Shown here piece after piece: positions 12,184 through 22,838 of a stretch of DNA of 64,000 nt (the first letter of the stretch is position 1; each line of letters begins with the position of its first letter). The translations under genes were made by a program, and so were the position numbers. Under the pieces are notes generated by a model. It worked only from the letters and a program-made list of their open reading frames with translations. It was not told where the DNA came from and ran no database searches. The stretch comes from Melampsora larici-populina 98AG31 (taxonomy: Eukaryota; Basidiomycota; Pucciniomycetes; Pucciniales; Melampsoraceae): positions 525,983 to 589,982 of the forward strand of contig NW_006768793.1 in the NCBI RefSeq assembly GCF_000204055.1, in the 5' to 3' direction.

Positions 12184-12567
12184 CAACCCTGGGCCAGCAA
12201 CGCAGGTGTTGCGTGTTGCGCTGCGCCTGCGTTGCGGTTTTTCTGACCGCAGCGCAACATAGAATCAAATTCTAGGTTGCGGCCTGACCCGCAGCGCACC
12301 ATCATTTGTCAAATCGATGGATTTTTTGGGCCGCAACAACATTTGTTGCGTTGCTGCCCAAAAAAAATCACAGTTCGGCGTTTTTTTGGCGCTGTTGCGC
12401 CTGTTGCGTTGCGCGACGGTCAAGGCGCCGCGCAACCTGACCTCACCTTTTGTTGTTGCGGTACTTACCGCAGCGCAGCATGTAATGCAGGTTTGTGCTG
12501 CGTGTTGCGGAGCAACGCACCAAAAAACACTCGTGTTGCGGTGTGTTGCGTTGCTGGCACAGGGTTG
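12184..12567. mobile_element. GTTGCG-rich palindromic MITE-like element with TIRs
   Basis: 384-bp block with terminal inverted repeats. The left end reads CAACCCTGGGCCAGCAACGC and the reverse complement of the right end reads CAACCCTGTGCCAGCAACGC, one mismatch in 20. The interior is an irregular array of GTTGCG and CGCAAC words that can fold into many hairpins, for example around 12230-12260. The C-A-A-C start resembles the ends of the two hAT elements in this window, so a non-autonomous hAT is a fair guess. I see no clean 8-bp duplication at its edges. No protein is encoded. Confidence 0.7.
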
Positions 12568-12801
12568 TCAATGAAAGTGACGAAATTGGAGAGTTAAACT
12601 TCATGGCGTCAAAGTCACGGCCATCAACTCCACAGCTTCCGGGAAGAAGCAAGTCACGCCAAGATCTTTTAAAAAAGAGAGTCGTTGCTGTGTCATTTTG
12701 AGCTATGTCCAATCCATTTGATCCCCACCATACGGGGTATGAGTCATGTGAAAGCTTTGTAGCTCAAGAGTATCCAGCAAATGGAATGAAAATAAGAGGC
12801 C

Positions 12802-12809
12802 AACAAGAC
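12802..12809. repeat. target-site duplication, left copy, hAT element 1
   Basis: The 8-mer AACAAGAC is repeated exactly at 17147-17154. Eight-base duplications are the rule for hAT transposons. The exact phase may be shifted by one base because the element itself may begin with C. Confidence 0.75.
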
Positions 12810-15800
12810 AATACCGCAAGCGCTCCACTATAAAATCACGTTGTGAAGCGGTAGCGTTGTGATTTTTGCAGCCGCTAGAGCACCACTAAGCCCCACCACA
12901 CTATGTGGTCCAAAAAAGCCATAGTGGTATAACTGCTCCAAAATGCCCTGGAGCTGGGATTTCTCCGCTATATAGCAAAGAATTACCCGGGTCCAGGGCC
13001 CGGGTCTTCCTCAAAACTCATGCCCCTCATCCTTGATCTGATTCATCCAAATCTTGATCTGACCACAACCCAACTTCACCATGCCCAGTAGAAGCGACAC
13101 AGACGGTGGAGTTTCCTATAAGCTACATCGTCTGGACTACAGGAAATCAATGCTTCCAAAATTTTCTCAACTACGGCTGGATTGTGGGTGGTTAAGTGTT
13201 GGAATGACCAGCTCTTGTATCATCTTCAGGTGAGTATAAAACCTTTTTGAGGTCCTTTGTTTTATCTTTTTTTAACTTCTTCAACAACAATCTCTATCAA
13301 TCATATAAATATTGATTCCAATCTCTTATTTTTACTATGACACTCTCCAAAAGCCTTACCCAAAGCTCCAGTCTACCAGTAGAACCCTCCGACCTCCAAG
13401 CCCTGCCTGCAAGCAGCCAGGGTTTGTAGTACCTCCAAGCGATTCTTGTACTGCTATTGCTCGATCATCCTCTCCTGAAGTTGGATCACCTGAGGCAGCC
13501 CCCCTTTTGAAACGATCTGCCTCACCTTGGCCACCAACTCATAAGTCCACAGCAGCTCAAAGCAAGGCTAAGCCTAAGCCACCAGTCAAAGGAAAGGTTA
13601 GTCAAACCATCTACAAGTTCATCTGCCACCGTATCTAATTTGAAAACTTACCTAATCACTTCACTTTGATAGGGTCGTTTGTCGATCAGCAAAAGGGCCA
13701 GATACCCATCTGGCAGTTCATCTGGTGGGACACCCCGTTCACCAAAGCAAGGCAAACAAGCCAATTGAGATGTAAGTACCAGTTTTGCTTTAGACTTGTT
13801 TCTCATTCCATTTCTTCATATATCTGATCTAGTTCTATTGTTCTTTCCATCATTCCTCTTTCTATCTTTCTTCTTATTACTATTCACCTACTTCAAATGC
13901 TTCCTTGATGTGTAGGAATTTGAGGTACCTGAGGGTGTTGACATGTCTCAAGAGTCTGACATCAAGATCGTTGGCTCCACTGATCCAGGCTATAATTGTG
14001 TTTGGTCCAAACGTGTTAAAGGTCTTGTTGATTACTTTGAAGAACCCAATGTAAGTATTTTCCTTCTGTTTTTCTCATTTGTTTTGATGCAATATTGGCT
14101 AACAAATCATGTATCACTTCCTACTTTTCCCTAATTGCTATTGTATTGATTTCTTATCTCTAGGGCCTAGATTATAAGTGCAAATACTGTCACAATACCT
14201 ATAAAGGAGGAGAAACATCTTATTAGAATTTATGGGGACATCAGGATGGCAACAAGGTCTGACCTTTGTGCACCAAGTGACATAAAGCAATTGCCGCAGG
14301 TGTTGTTCTTCCACCTTCATATACCAAACAAATGGAGGCAAAGAAGAAGAAGAACTTGACCTTGAGTTCTTATTTCAATGGACCAACTTTTACTGTGGAA
14401 TTATTGAATATGATATTGGTGATCTGGGTTGTTTGACATGCCCTTCCATGGGCTCGATTCAAAGACCCATCACTTCGGGCTGCGTTTTTCACTGTCAATC
14501 AAGGTGCCCAGATTTGCTCGCAGCACAGCAATCAGTTATACTGTACTCGGACCTGCACAACAAATCCATCAAGGCTGTAAAGGTATGTGTTTTTAATCTT
14601 TTTGATTTATTGAATCTTTTTAATTTACTCTTCTCTTTCGTTTCACTCTCCTCTCGTCCCTTTTCTGACTTTATATTTTTGTTTCATAGGAAAACAAGGG
14701 AAAGTTCTGTTTAATCCACAATGCTTGGACTACAAAGGCAAACAGGTATGCATTTATTGGAGCCACCGCCAATTACATCGACAGCAGTTGGACCTACAAA
14801 TCGACACACCTTACTCTGAAGATGGTCGCCTGGCGCTACTTTGGGGCCCAATCGGCAAGACCAATAGGGAGATTCTTGGTTCGCCACGGTTTACATAAAG
14901 AGATAAGTCCCAAAGTTTTTTATCTATTTCTGTTTATAATCAATGTTATATTTGTAACTAACCTTAATGTCTTACTTACATGTTAGCCCAGACCACAAAT
15001 AGTGGTGGTAACAATGGACCAATGGCATCAGAGATGTCATCAATGTTTTCCAGTGCTGACAACCCGGTGTTTTGGGATGGATCCTCCCATCATGTCCGCT
15101 GTTACACCCATAAGCTGAACCTAACAGTGGGGCATGGGCTTAAATCACTTGGGAATAAAGTAAGTACTGCCAAGCCAACAATCCCGCATGGATTTTCTCT
15201 ACCAATTCCGGCGCTTAAGGTCAACGGAGGCAATGATGAGGTTGACATGGACCAGTCCAATTCCGACAAGGAGGATTCTGATGGTCTACCAGATTCACCA
15301 GATGGAGTTGATGACAATGATGGACACGAGTCCCAGGATGATGGTTCCTGCAAGCGGATTGACTTGGTAGCAGGTGCCCTCAAAAAGGTTAGTCTCTAAG
15401 AGCTTCTCAATTTTCCTTCATATAATAGGCTCACAACATCTTGTATGTATATGTAGGTTGATGCTATTAGTGGGCAGATTGCTAGTAGTTCCGCTCGGAG
15501 GAGCAATTTCAAGGCACGCTCAGATCGTATGGGTTATAAAGGACAAATGCTCAAACAGCCTTGTAAGACACACTGGAACAGCCATTACAAAAGCCAAAAG
15601 ATTGCTTGTGACACACAGGAGGTTAGTTCTCAATTTCTTTCATATTTCTACTTTACTTATGTAATTATCTTATCTCTTATCTCTCTACCCTGGTTATCAA
15701 CTCAATGATTGCAGAAGATTGCAAGGCCTGCTTTTTCAAGGGTGTCACAATCTCCCCTGCTGAGTGGCACACAGTCAAATCGGTGAACAGGGTACTTAAA

Positions 15801-17146
15801 GTAAGTTTTTTAACGTTTTATCTCCCAACTTTCAATCTGACATATAATGACTAATGATCTTCATTCTATATACATAGACTTTTGTTGATGCTATGTCTCG
15901 AGTCGACGGGAATGGACCCACCGGCTGTATCCTCCTGGCAGAATACAAGCGTGTGATCACCGACCTTGAAAGCCATTGGACCGAAGCTATCGATTATCCC
16001 AGCCTTGAGACGGCCATTGACGTCATGATCGAGTGGCTTGAAAAGTACCAACAAGAGGCTCTTGACTCTGAAGCAATAGTTCTAGCAACCATCCTCAACC
16101 CCCGTTTCTGTGGAAGGTTCTTCATGGTTCATTATCCAGAATATGAGTTTTCATCTAACTTGGCAATTGAGAATGTGTACAACAGTCTTTTGGAATCAAC
16201 TGAGGTCAAAGAAGTCACCCCACCTCCCAATACAAACGAGGAGTCTGTCGAAGCGGACGAATTTGATATATTGGGACTTGGAGCAGACAAAACTACTACA
16301 GCCAGATCTTCTAGTTCAGAGTTAGACGGCTACTTTCATGGAATCATGCCAATCAAGAAGGGTCAATCACCTCTTGATTGGTGGTGAGTAAGTTATGTTA
16401 CAATTTTTCTACAGATTCATTAACTAATTAACTGTGTGGTAATTGCTTGCAGGAACACAAACATCGTTTTCCAATCCTATCTCAACTTGCTTGTGATTAT
16501 CTTCCTCTCTCTGCCACGTCATGTGCCTGCGAGCGAACCTTCTCAGCGGCTGCTGACGTTTGTACACCTTCATGTGGTGGTATGGTGCCCAAAACTATGA
16601 AACACCTTGTTGGATCACAGACGTGGTTGAAGGAGGGTATCATGCCCAACGGAGACTTTGCAGATGCTGCAAAGGCACTTCAAGACTATCTCAAGAGCTT
16701 GTTAAAAACAAAAAATAGCTTGTTTTCTCATTCCTTATCTTAACAATTCTCGATCAAGACTTGTTTCAAATTCACTCTTTTATTTTCTCTTGCTTAATTT
16801 TCTCTTTTTCTATTTTCTAAAGACACCCAATCTAATCTCCTACCTTGTCCAACCCTACATGTTTGGACCAGCGTACAAATAGATTATACAAATTGAAACT
16901 TTTGTGACCGTTTTATCATTTCATAGCGTGATATATAGCAATATAGCGCACGCTATATCAAAAATGTAGTGGTCTCTCTATAGCGAGCTATAGCGGTAGA
17001 ATATAGTTGTTCTATTACTGCACAGCACTGAGAGACAAAAAACTTGAAAAATAGTGATCTGAGAGTGCAGCGAGCTATAGTGGTGCCTCCACAATGCTAT
17101 GAAAATCTTTGGAAATCCATAGCGTTGCGGAGCAGTTTTGGTGTTG
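12810..17146 (+). mobile_element. full-length hAT-family DNA transposon (element 1)
   Basis: 4.34-kb element bounded by the 8-bp duplication AACAAGAC. Ends are imperfect inverted repeats: left AATACCGCAAGCGCTCC, right (reverse complement) AACACCAAAACTGCTCC. Subterminal zones (12815-12935 and 16920-17125) are crowded with short palindromic words such as AGCGGT, CACCACTA and ATAGCG, the kind of transposase-binding clusters seen in hAT elements. The interior carries a multi-exon transposase with a BED-type finger region, a central RNase-H-like domain and the C-terminal hAT dimerisation domain, now interrupted by stops. The same family is represented by element 2 at 27154-29673, whose ends and protein match. 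Confidence 0.85.
13318..16743 (+). pseudogene. hAT transposase, decayed
   Basis: Multi-exon transposase on the element's plus strand, about 30-50% alike by eye to the copy at 27980-29679. Recognisable pieces in order: a Ser/Pro-rich N-terminus (LRPPSPACKQPGFV); a basic linker; a BED-finger exon from 14163 with YKCKYCHNTY and WGHQDG; the exon from 14690 with NAWTTKANRYAFIGATANYI; SHHVRCYTHKLNLTVGHGLK; and the hAT C-terminal dimerisation exon ending at 16743 with YLPLSATSCACERTFSAA. The BED exon has four in-frame stops (the first at 14224-14226), and the N-terminal exon is in a different frame from its likely ATG. The gene is therefore dead. In live hAT elements this protein excises and inserts the transposon as a dimer. 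Confidence 0.85.
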
Positions 17147-17154
17147 AACAAGAC
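17147..17154. repeat. target-site duplication, right copy, hAT element 1
   Basis: AACAAGAC, identical to 12802-12809. Confidence 0.75.
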
Positions 17155-18814
17155 TTGTAATTGAGGAAAGGTGTGGACTGGGTCACTGCAACTTTCTTCA
17201 ATTGGTATTTGAATCTATTGATTCATGTGAAGTGATCCACCCAAAATGTGATTTCAGCAGGAGAATAAGCTTTGGGCCTTGGTCATAAACAGTCTCAAAT
17301 TAAAAAGCACTAGATTGTAGCAGCTATAGAAGCTATTGACCAGATTTCTTGTCAAGCTTTGCCCCTGGAGACATGCACCCAAACTCCAGGGACAAATGTT
17401 GTACATAGATATCAATCTGTTATGATTTCTTTCTCAATTATGCCAATCATATTAAAGAAGAATTTATGCCAGATGGAACCAGAGCTGATTGAGTTTGTCT
17501 TGCAGATTACAACATGGCCCTTAGTCAATTTGAAACTTGCCAAGTTGAATCACAAGAGTTTTGAGACAAACAGAACCAGATATTTGCAGAAGGATTATGA
17601 TGACAAACCACAGAAAGCTTCTTCAATGGCTTCTACAAGCACTCAACTGTACAATACCAATCAGTCTTCTCAAAAACCAAAATAGAATTATCAAACTCAT
17701 GGTTCTCCTCCAAGAGCTCATAATTCATCTACTATTACATTTTGAATTACAAAAATTGGGGGATACATGAAGTGGAAAACTCAAAGGGTCTTCACACAGC
17801 CCCTAGCAACTAGTCACTGGAAGGCCAGAGACTTTTCAAGCAATCTTTTTTCCCAACATACCACCAAAATGACAATGTCATCAAGCACACTTTGGGTTCA
17901 CCTTGGTCATTTTGGTTTGGGGATGGAGTGAGCCCAAGAAGCTGGGGCTGAATCAGGCTGTGGGTAGTTTGAGGGGCGGCTTCTATTTGTGTTTTTTTGG
18001 GTCAGGGCTCAGCCTGAGTCTTGCTTTTTGCTAATATCTTCCTGCCATTTTTGATGAAAGAATTCCTCCACACAGATGGGTTCTTTGGAAGTACTTCTTC
18101 CCAACACTCAAAATACAGCTGGGCAGAAGAATTCTTCCACATTCTTTTGCCCATAATAAAAACTCAAAACTATACAGATAGGCAAACGGAATCCTCTGCT
18201 CAGCTGTTCTTTGGTGCTTGGGTGGACAAAAACCTTGGCCCAAGTGTATTTAATTGAACTTTTCAGCCCAATGACCCAGATAATTTTGTGACATGATTTC
18301 AATCAGAAATGATTAATGGTGGATCAATTCTTTTCATAGCAATCAAAAGGATTAATAGAGGAGTCAATTTCTAACAATTGAATTCATCTAGAAGCAATGG
18401 CATTACAAGATACTCAAAAGGTTTAACAACACATTCAATTCATTTAGAAACAATACATTCTGTTTGATTGTGTTAAATTTTTTGAAGGGTCCAATAGGAG
18501 GTTCTCAGTGCAGAATTACAAGAACCAATTCTTTGACTTTAAGTGAGTTAGAAGTAGACACTCCTTATAAGACAACATGTGTGGAGAAAGCCCTAGAAGA
18601 CACGCGTTGAGGTTCTTTGGCTTGGGAGGTGGAATTCATGCAAATTACACATTGGGTGGAGGATTTCTTGTACCCATCTGTATATGTCTGAGTTTTTATT
18701 CTGGGCAGAATGTTTCTTCTGCCCAGACTCTGGATAGTGGTATGGCCTGCTTCAGGGGATGTGACTTGAGGAACAGAGGGAGAGGATGCTTTTGAGTGTA
18801 AATGATTATTGTAG
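17155..18814. other. non-coding stretch containing a diverged inverted repeat
   Basis: No gene supported. Two arms at about 18118-18200 and 18659-18726 are inverted copies. Shared words, read on the left strand, are CTGGGCAGAAGAA, AATAAAAACTCA and ATACAGAT, each within a few mismatches. The roughly 450 bp between them has no coding features. This looks like an old foldback or MITE, but the outer edges and any duplication are not clear. Confidence 0.5.
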
Positions 18815-18940
18815 CAACGGTGGCTCGCTAAGCTAAGCTAAGGATTTTTGCCACCTAGAAGCCGCTAAAGAAAAATCCGCTAACACTAATCTTAGTGGAT
18901 TTACGCTAATGCTAAGCCATTAGCTTAGCGGTGTGGTGAT
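18815..18940. repeat. 126-bp GCTAAGC foldback element (MITE-like)
   Basis: A short imperfect palindrome made of GCTAAGC/GCTTAGC words. The left end CAACGGTGGCTCGCTAAGC pairs with the right end (reverse complement ATCACCACACCGCTAAGC). Its left end nearly equals the right end of the Harbinger-like element at 34225 (reverse complement CAACAGTGGCACGGCTAAGC), so it is probably a deletion derivative of that family. No coding capacity. Confidence 0.65.
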
Positions 18941-19890
18941 CAATTTAAGGGATCAATCAAAAAATTCATATTTAGGAGTTTACCGGTTTATTAGAAAGGT
19001 TTAGAAGGACAGAAAATTCGAAATGGAGGTTTTTGGATCAATTGAAGCTCTTATGGACTTATGTGTTGGTCATTGGGTTAACATTACATCATTTTGTTTC
19101 ACATTACTTATTAAGATCATTAGAGTTCATTCACAAATTCATTACAAAAAGAAAGAAAGAAAAAAAACATAAGGAAAATTTGACAATATAGGTATGTAGG
19201 TTGGAAAATGGTTTTTAGGGTAGTAATCACAAAGTTATGGGTATTATGAGGTTAGAATAAGAAAGAAAAACATTATATTATACTGTAACAATTTTAATCT
19301 TGAAGGTTGATAAGAAGAAACGGAAGTTATTAGAGAAAAGGTACTTTTTCGAAGTTGGTAAACAAGAGGTATACGTGTAGTTTGGATATGTAATGGTGGT
19401 AATAGTGAAATTTAAGGTTGCCAAGAGGATTGTCTGGGATTTTTAAGGTTATAGAGGATGATGTCATATTACATGAGCAAGAAAAAGAGAGCAGCAGCTG
19501 TGAAAAGTGAAGAAAATGGGTGAATTTCGTCAAAAATGAAGGTTTTCAGCTCATTACATATGTCAAATGACGTCAGAATAGGTTGGTAGATATCTCATTC
19601 AACGCAAAAGAGTGGAATACATAATGTACAAACTTTAAATCAATAGTAGCGGAGGTGTATGTAAACAGTTATAAGGCAGATAAGAAATTGGTATGAATCT
19701 CGAATTTACAGTCACAAGTCAACATGTAACACTAAAAACCTTAACTTCACAACTCAATATCTTACTCATCACTCATCCGAAATAGGTCATATGGGTGTCA
19801 TAAATGATCAGTAACACGAGGGCTACAAGAGGCACTTTAGTAATCAACAATTGGAGCACATCTGAAAAAATTCGTAATCTCAAAATTTGG
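18941..19890. other. non-coding AT-rich stretch
   Basis: Purine-rich on the plus strand (gaaagaaagaaaaaa near 19150). No open frame with recognisable features and no inverted or direct repeat noticed. It ends where the retrotransposon repeat B2 starts. Confidence 0.5.
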
Positions 19891-20176
19891 TCCATTCCTT
19901 TAACGTGAGAGAGGCAAGTTGGGTGAAGATGATTGGATAGTTTCCTAATTGTTATATAGCCATAATCAATTACTATCTAAACGGAGATGTCTACATCTCC
20001 TCAGGTAAGTCCTTCCACTTTGAATACCTGATCTTTAAACTAAAGATCCAATACGCATGTGTGGTGTGGGGAGGGCCCCATAGGGCGGTATGTCACGAAA
20101 TAAGCAAGTCAGCTCAATTTGGTAATACCGCCTGAGGGGCGAGAACCAACCTGAGAAGGGTTCGACTTCTCAACCC
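19891..20176 (-). repeat. split direct repeat B2 (3' terminus of Ngaro-like element)
   Basis: 286 bp, identical to 20447-20732 except for two C/T differences, both at CpG positions. The outer edge at 19891 is the 3' end of the element on the minus strand; a 14-base G-rich spacer (20177-20190) separates it from A2. Confidence 0.9.
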
Positions 20177-20190
20177 GGGAGGTGGGTGGG

Positions 20191-20446
20191 TTTTTTCGAA
20201 TTTTCTATAAAGGAGGGAGCTTTATAGAAAAGGAGGAACTTGCTAAAGAGATGCAGGTGCTGAGATGAAGAGAATGTGAAGAGAGGAAATTTTCTCGTCT
20301 TCCATTTCTTCTAAATTTACCTGAGACTCGAGACCTGTCCTCACCCAGTCTCGTGTCACATGTGTGAATCTTGAGCGCACCTGTCACTCCTCTCTCTCTT
20401 AGGAATGGACCTCAATGTGCAACCGCAGGCTCCAGCACACTAACAA
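20191..20446 (-). repeat. split direct repeat A2
   Basis: 256 bp, same orientation and one mismatch relative to 29820-30075. Lies directly against B1 with no spacer, giving the B1-A2 junction expected from circular-intermediate replication in Ngaro elements. Confidence 0.9.
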
Positions 20447-20732
20447 TCCATTCCTTTAACGTGAGAGAGGCAAGTTGGGTGAAGATGATTGGATAGTTTC
20501 CTAATTGTTATATAGCCATAATCAATTACTATCTAAACGGAGATGTCTACATCTCCTCAGGTAAGTCCTTCCACTTTGAATACCTGATCTTTAAACTAAA
20601 GATCCAATACGCATGTGTGGTGTGGGGAGGGCCCCATAGGGCGGTATGTCACGAAATAAGCAAGTCAGCTCAATTCGGTAATACCGCCTGAGGGGCGAGA
20701 ACCAACCTGAGAAGGGTTTGACTTCTCAACCC
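20447..20732 (-). repeat. split direct repeat B1
   Basis: 286 bp copy of B2 in direct orientation. It sits just downstream (minus strand) of the recombinase gene and its 3' leader (20733-21157). Confidence 0.9.
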
Positions 20733-21157
20733 CTACCCTCACGAGAGCTAACAGAGCCGTGAGTCTGGGGAAGTCAAACCCCCCTAACTCTGTGCTATCG
20801 TGCCACCACACCACTCCTATACATGTCTATACACTCAGTCAACCCCTAGTATAGGGTATGATGTATGTGATCTGTGTGAATACACACGTACGCCTCAAAC
20901 CTCCTGTATCTATAATACAGAAACTTAAAACTGAATCCGTCATTGGAATACAGCCAAAACTTTAAGCAATCAAACTTAGTTTTCTCTATCATCCAATTGC
21001 CATAACTCGCCCAACAGGATCAGGCAGGACTAGACCTCTAATAGAATACCTACAACTCAACTCATTATCCGTTAACACTAAATGAAGAATCACTCCGACC
21101 TTCCCATCCAATCATCCCAGGCCACACATCTGCCTTCCTCTCAGTTTCTTTGACCAG

Positions 21158-22738
21158 TTAATCTTCAACTCTTATGGCCTTCATCAATTTTATCGTTGCT
21201 TTTAACTCTTGATTGCTAAACTTCCTAAGGTAAATCAAGTACGCCTCCGATGACCATCTACCACTAATCTTGATCTGTTCTCTAGATGCGCCTAAATTCC
21301 AGCGTAAAGAGGCCCCCCAATACGAAAGGAATGCCCATAAAGTGCCTGATCATCTGGCGACCAATTCTTATTCCATAATTTTCTCAGTTGCTCGATTACC
21401 AGCCTCTTCTTGAACCCAACTATTTTTCCATTCAGTGCAAAACCGAACACCGGGTCTGTTGGACGCTTCGGCCGGCAGTCGTACAGCAATTTTAGCACTC
21501 TTATCGGGTCTAGCATCGATTTCTGGCGGATCAGCTGGATTTTCTGCACCTCTCCAGGTTTCGCAGTTTTCGCATCATGAAGGTCGATCGTTGCATAGGA
21601 AAGGTCACCCGCCCAGTGTACATCCCTCCATAGTGGGACCTTCTTCTTGGGATCGTCGGTCACCAGCTCTCCTAATCGTGCCGTACCCCAGAAAGCCACC
21701 AACGCTATTGCCAACAGCGCCAGGTCTCCTTCTTCTTGTGGCAAAAGGACCTCTACCAGTGTCATCAGGTCTGAAATTAGAACTGGTGGGCGTATCTTCT
21801 GGGCTAGTCTTTGATCTGTTTCCACCTGCAAAGAGGCTCTCAGTAGCAAGTTTACCAACTCATCTGACTTAGTTGGGTAATCTTTCCTATGGAACCTATG
21901 CCAAGCCTTTATCCCTGCGATATACGCCTTTAAAGTGGTCAATTTCACTGATTCGTCGTCCTTCGCTAGGTTTTCGTTCTTTTTGGAGCCCCAGACGACA
22001 AATTGAAGCACTACATCCGGATCAATCGGTAGCAAGAGATCTCGATTCACCTTCTTCACTTCTGCAAACCAAAGTAATTTCACAACTCCAGAGTTATAAT
22101 GCCGTAACGTCCCATCTTTCCATGAGCCTCTTAAGAAATGAAGTTGAATTTCATCTGAATCCGATCGGTTGATCCCTAGAGCGTCCCTTTTGAAGGCTCC
22201 GAAAGGTTTCGTGACCTTCTTTATGTTAACGGTGTCTGAGCCGACTCGAGCTCTAGGATCTTTCAGTTGACGATTTGGTTCCTCATCGTCGGTGTCCGAG
22301 TGTGTCGGTGTGAACTGGTGGAGCAGAGGGCTTAGGTTGTCTGGGACAGTGACGAGAACTTTGTTAAACCAGAAGAGGTTCCGTTCCAGCTTCCCTCTCG
22401 ACAAAGTGTCGGCTTTATTATCCTTCGATGAAACACGTCTCTGCTTTATATTGCAGCTCAGGTGAGTCAAGAGTCTCTGTATCTTTTTCCACTCATTGTT
22501 AACATCAGCATCTCTTGATTTCCTTTTCTTGATCGCGTGCTCTGTTGTAGTATTATCAGTGTGGACTTTAAACCTCCTGCCATTCACTCGAGTGGTCTTC
22601 TCTAACACCAACAGGCCTAGCCTAATCGCGATGGTCTCCGCTCAGGCGATTCATCAAACGCTTGAGGTGCGTCCCTTCGTCTCCCAATCAGGTTCAAATT
22701 TAAAACAGGCCCAGTGTTGACCAATCAGCACTCCGATC
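21158..22738 (-). pseudogene. RNase H (C-terminal part) and tyrosine recombinase of the Ngaro-like element
   Basis: Begins after the intron acceptor at 22739 with GVLIGQHWACFKFE (RNase H). After TGA stops it continues as AETIAIRLGLL, FKVHTDNTTTEHAI and SSKDNKADTLSRG, the usual RNase H signature of DIRS-like polyproteins. The tyrosine recombinase follows: a SAM-like N-terminal core (LRGSWKDGTLRHYNSGVVKL), then the first catalytic Arg in FWGTARLGELV and the H-x-x-R motif in GHSFRIGG. At the six-G run (plus-strand 21313-21318) the frame shifts and the ORF stops at 21292. The rest of the domain, including the segment with the nucleophilic Tyr (SSEAYLIYL), is intact one frame away and ends at a TAA at 21158. 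The enzyme would cut and join DNA at insertion. This copy cannot. Confidence 0.85.
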
Positions 22739-22838
22739 CTATAGGAGAGGCGGGAGTTAGGCAACCATATACGTTTGGGTAGAGTTGTTGTCAGATTTCA
22801 ACATCCATGAGTTAGGTGTAAAGAGAGCTCATGCTCAC

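Noticed and set aside
12086..12262. Short frame with a hydrophobic start ending in GIVESNPGP, like a 2A ribosome-skipping signal behind a signal peptide
   Set aside because: The Asp of the usual D-x-E-x-NPGP motif is missing, and the codons for NPGP lie in the terminal repeat of the element at 12184, so the match is most likely chance.
20205..20387. Two identical 60-codon frames at 20205-20387 and 29834-30016
   Set aside because: They are the two copies of split repeat A, not a duplicated gene; no motif or splice support.
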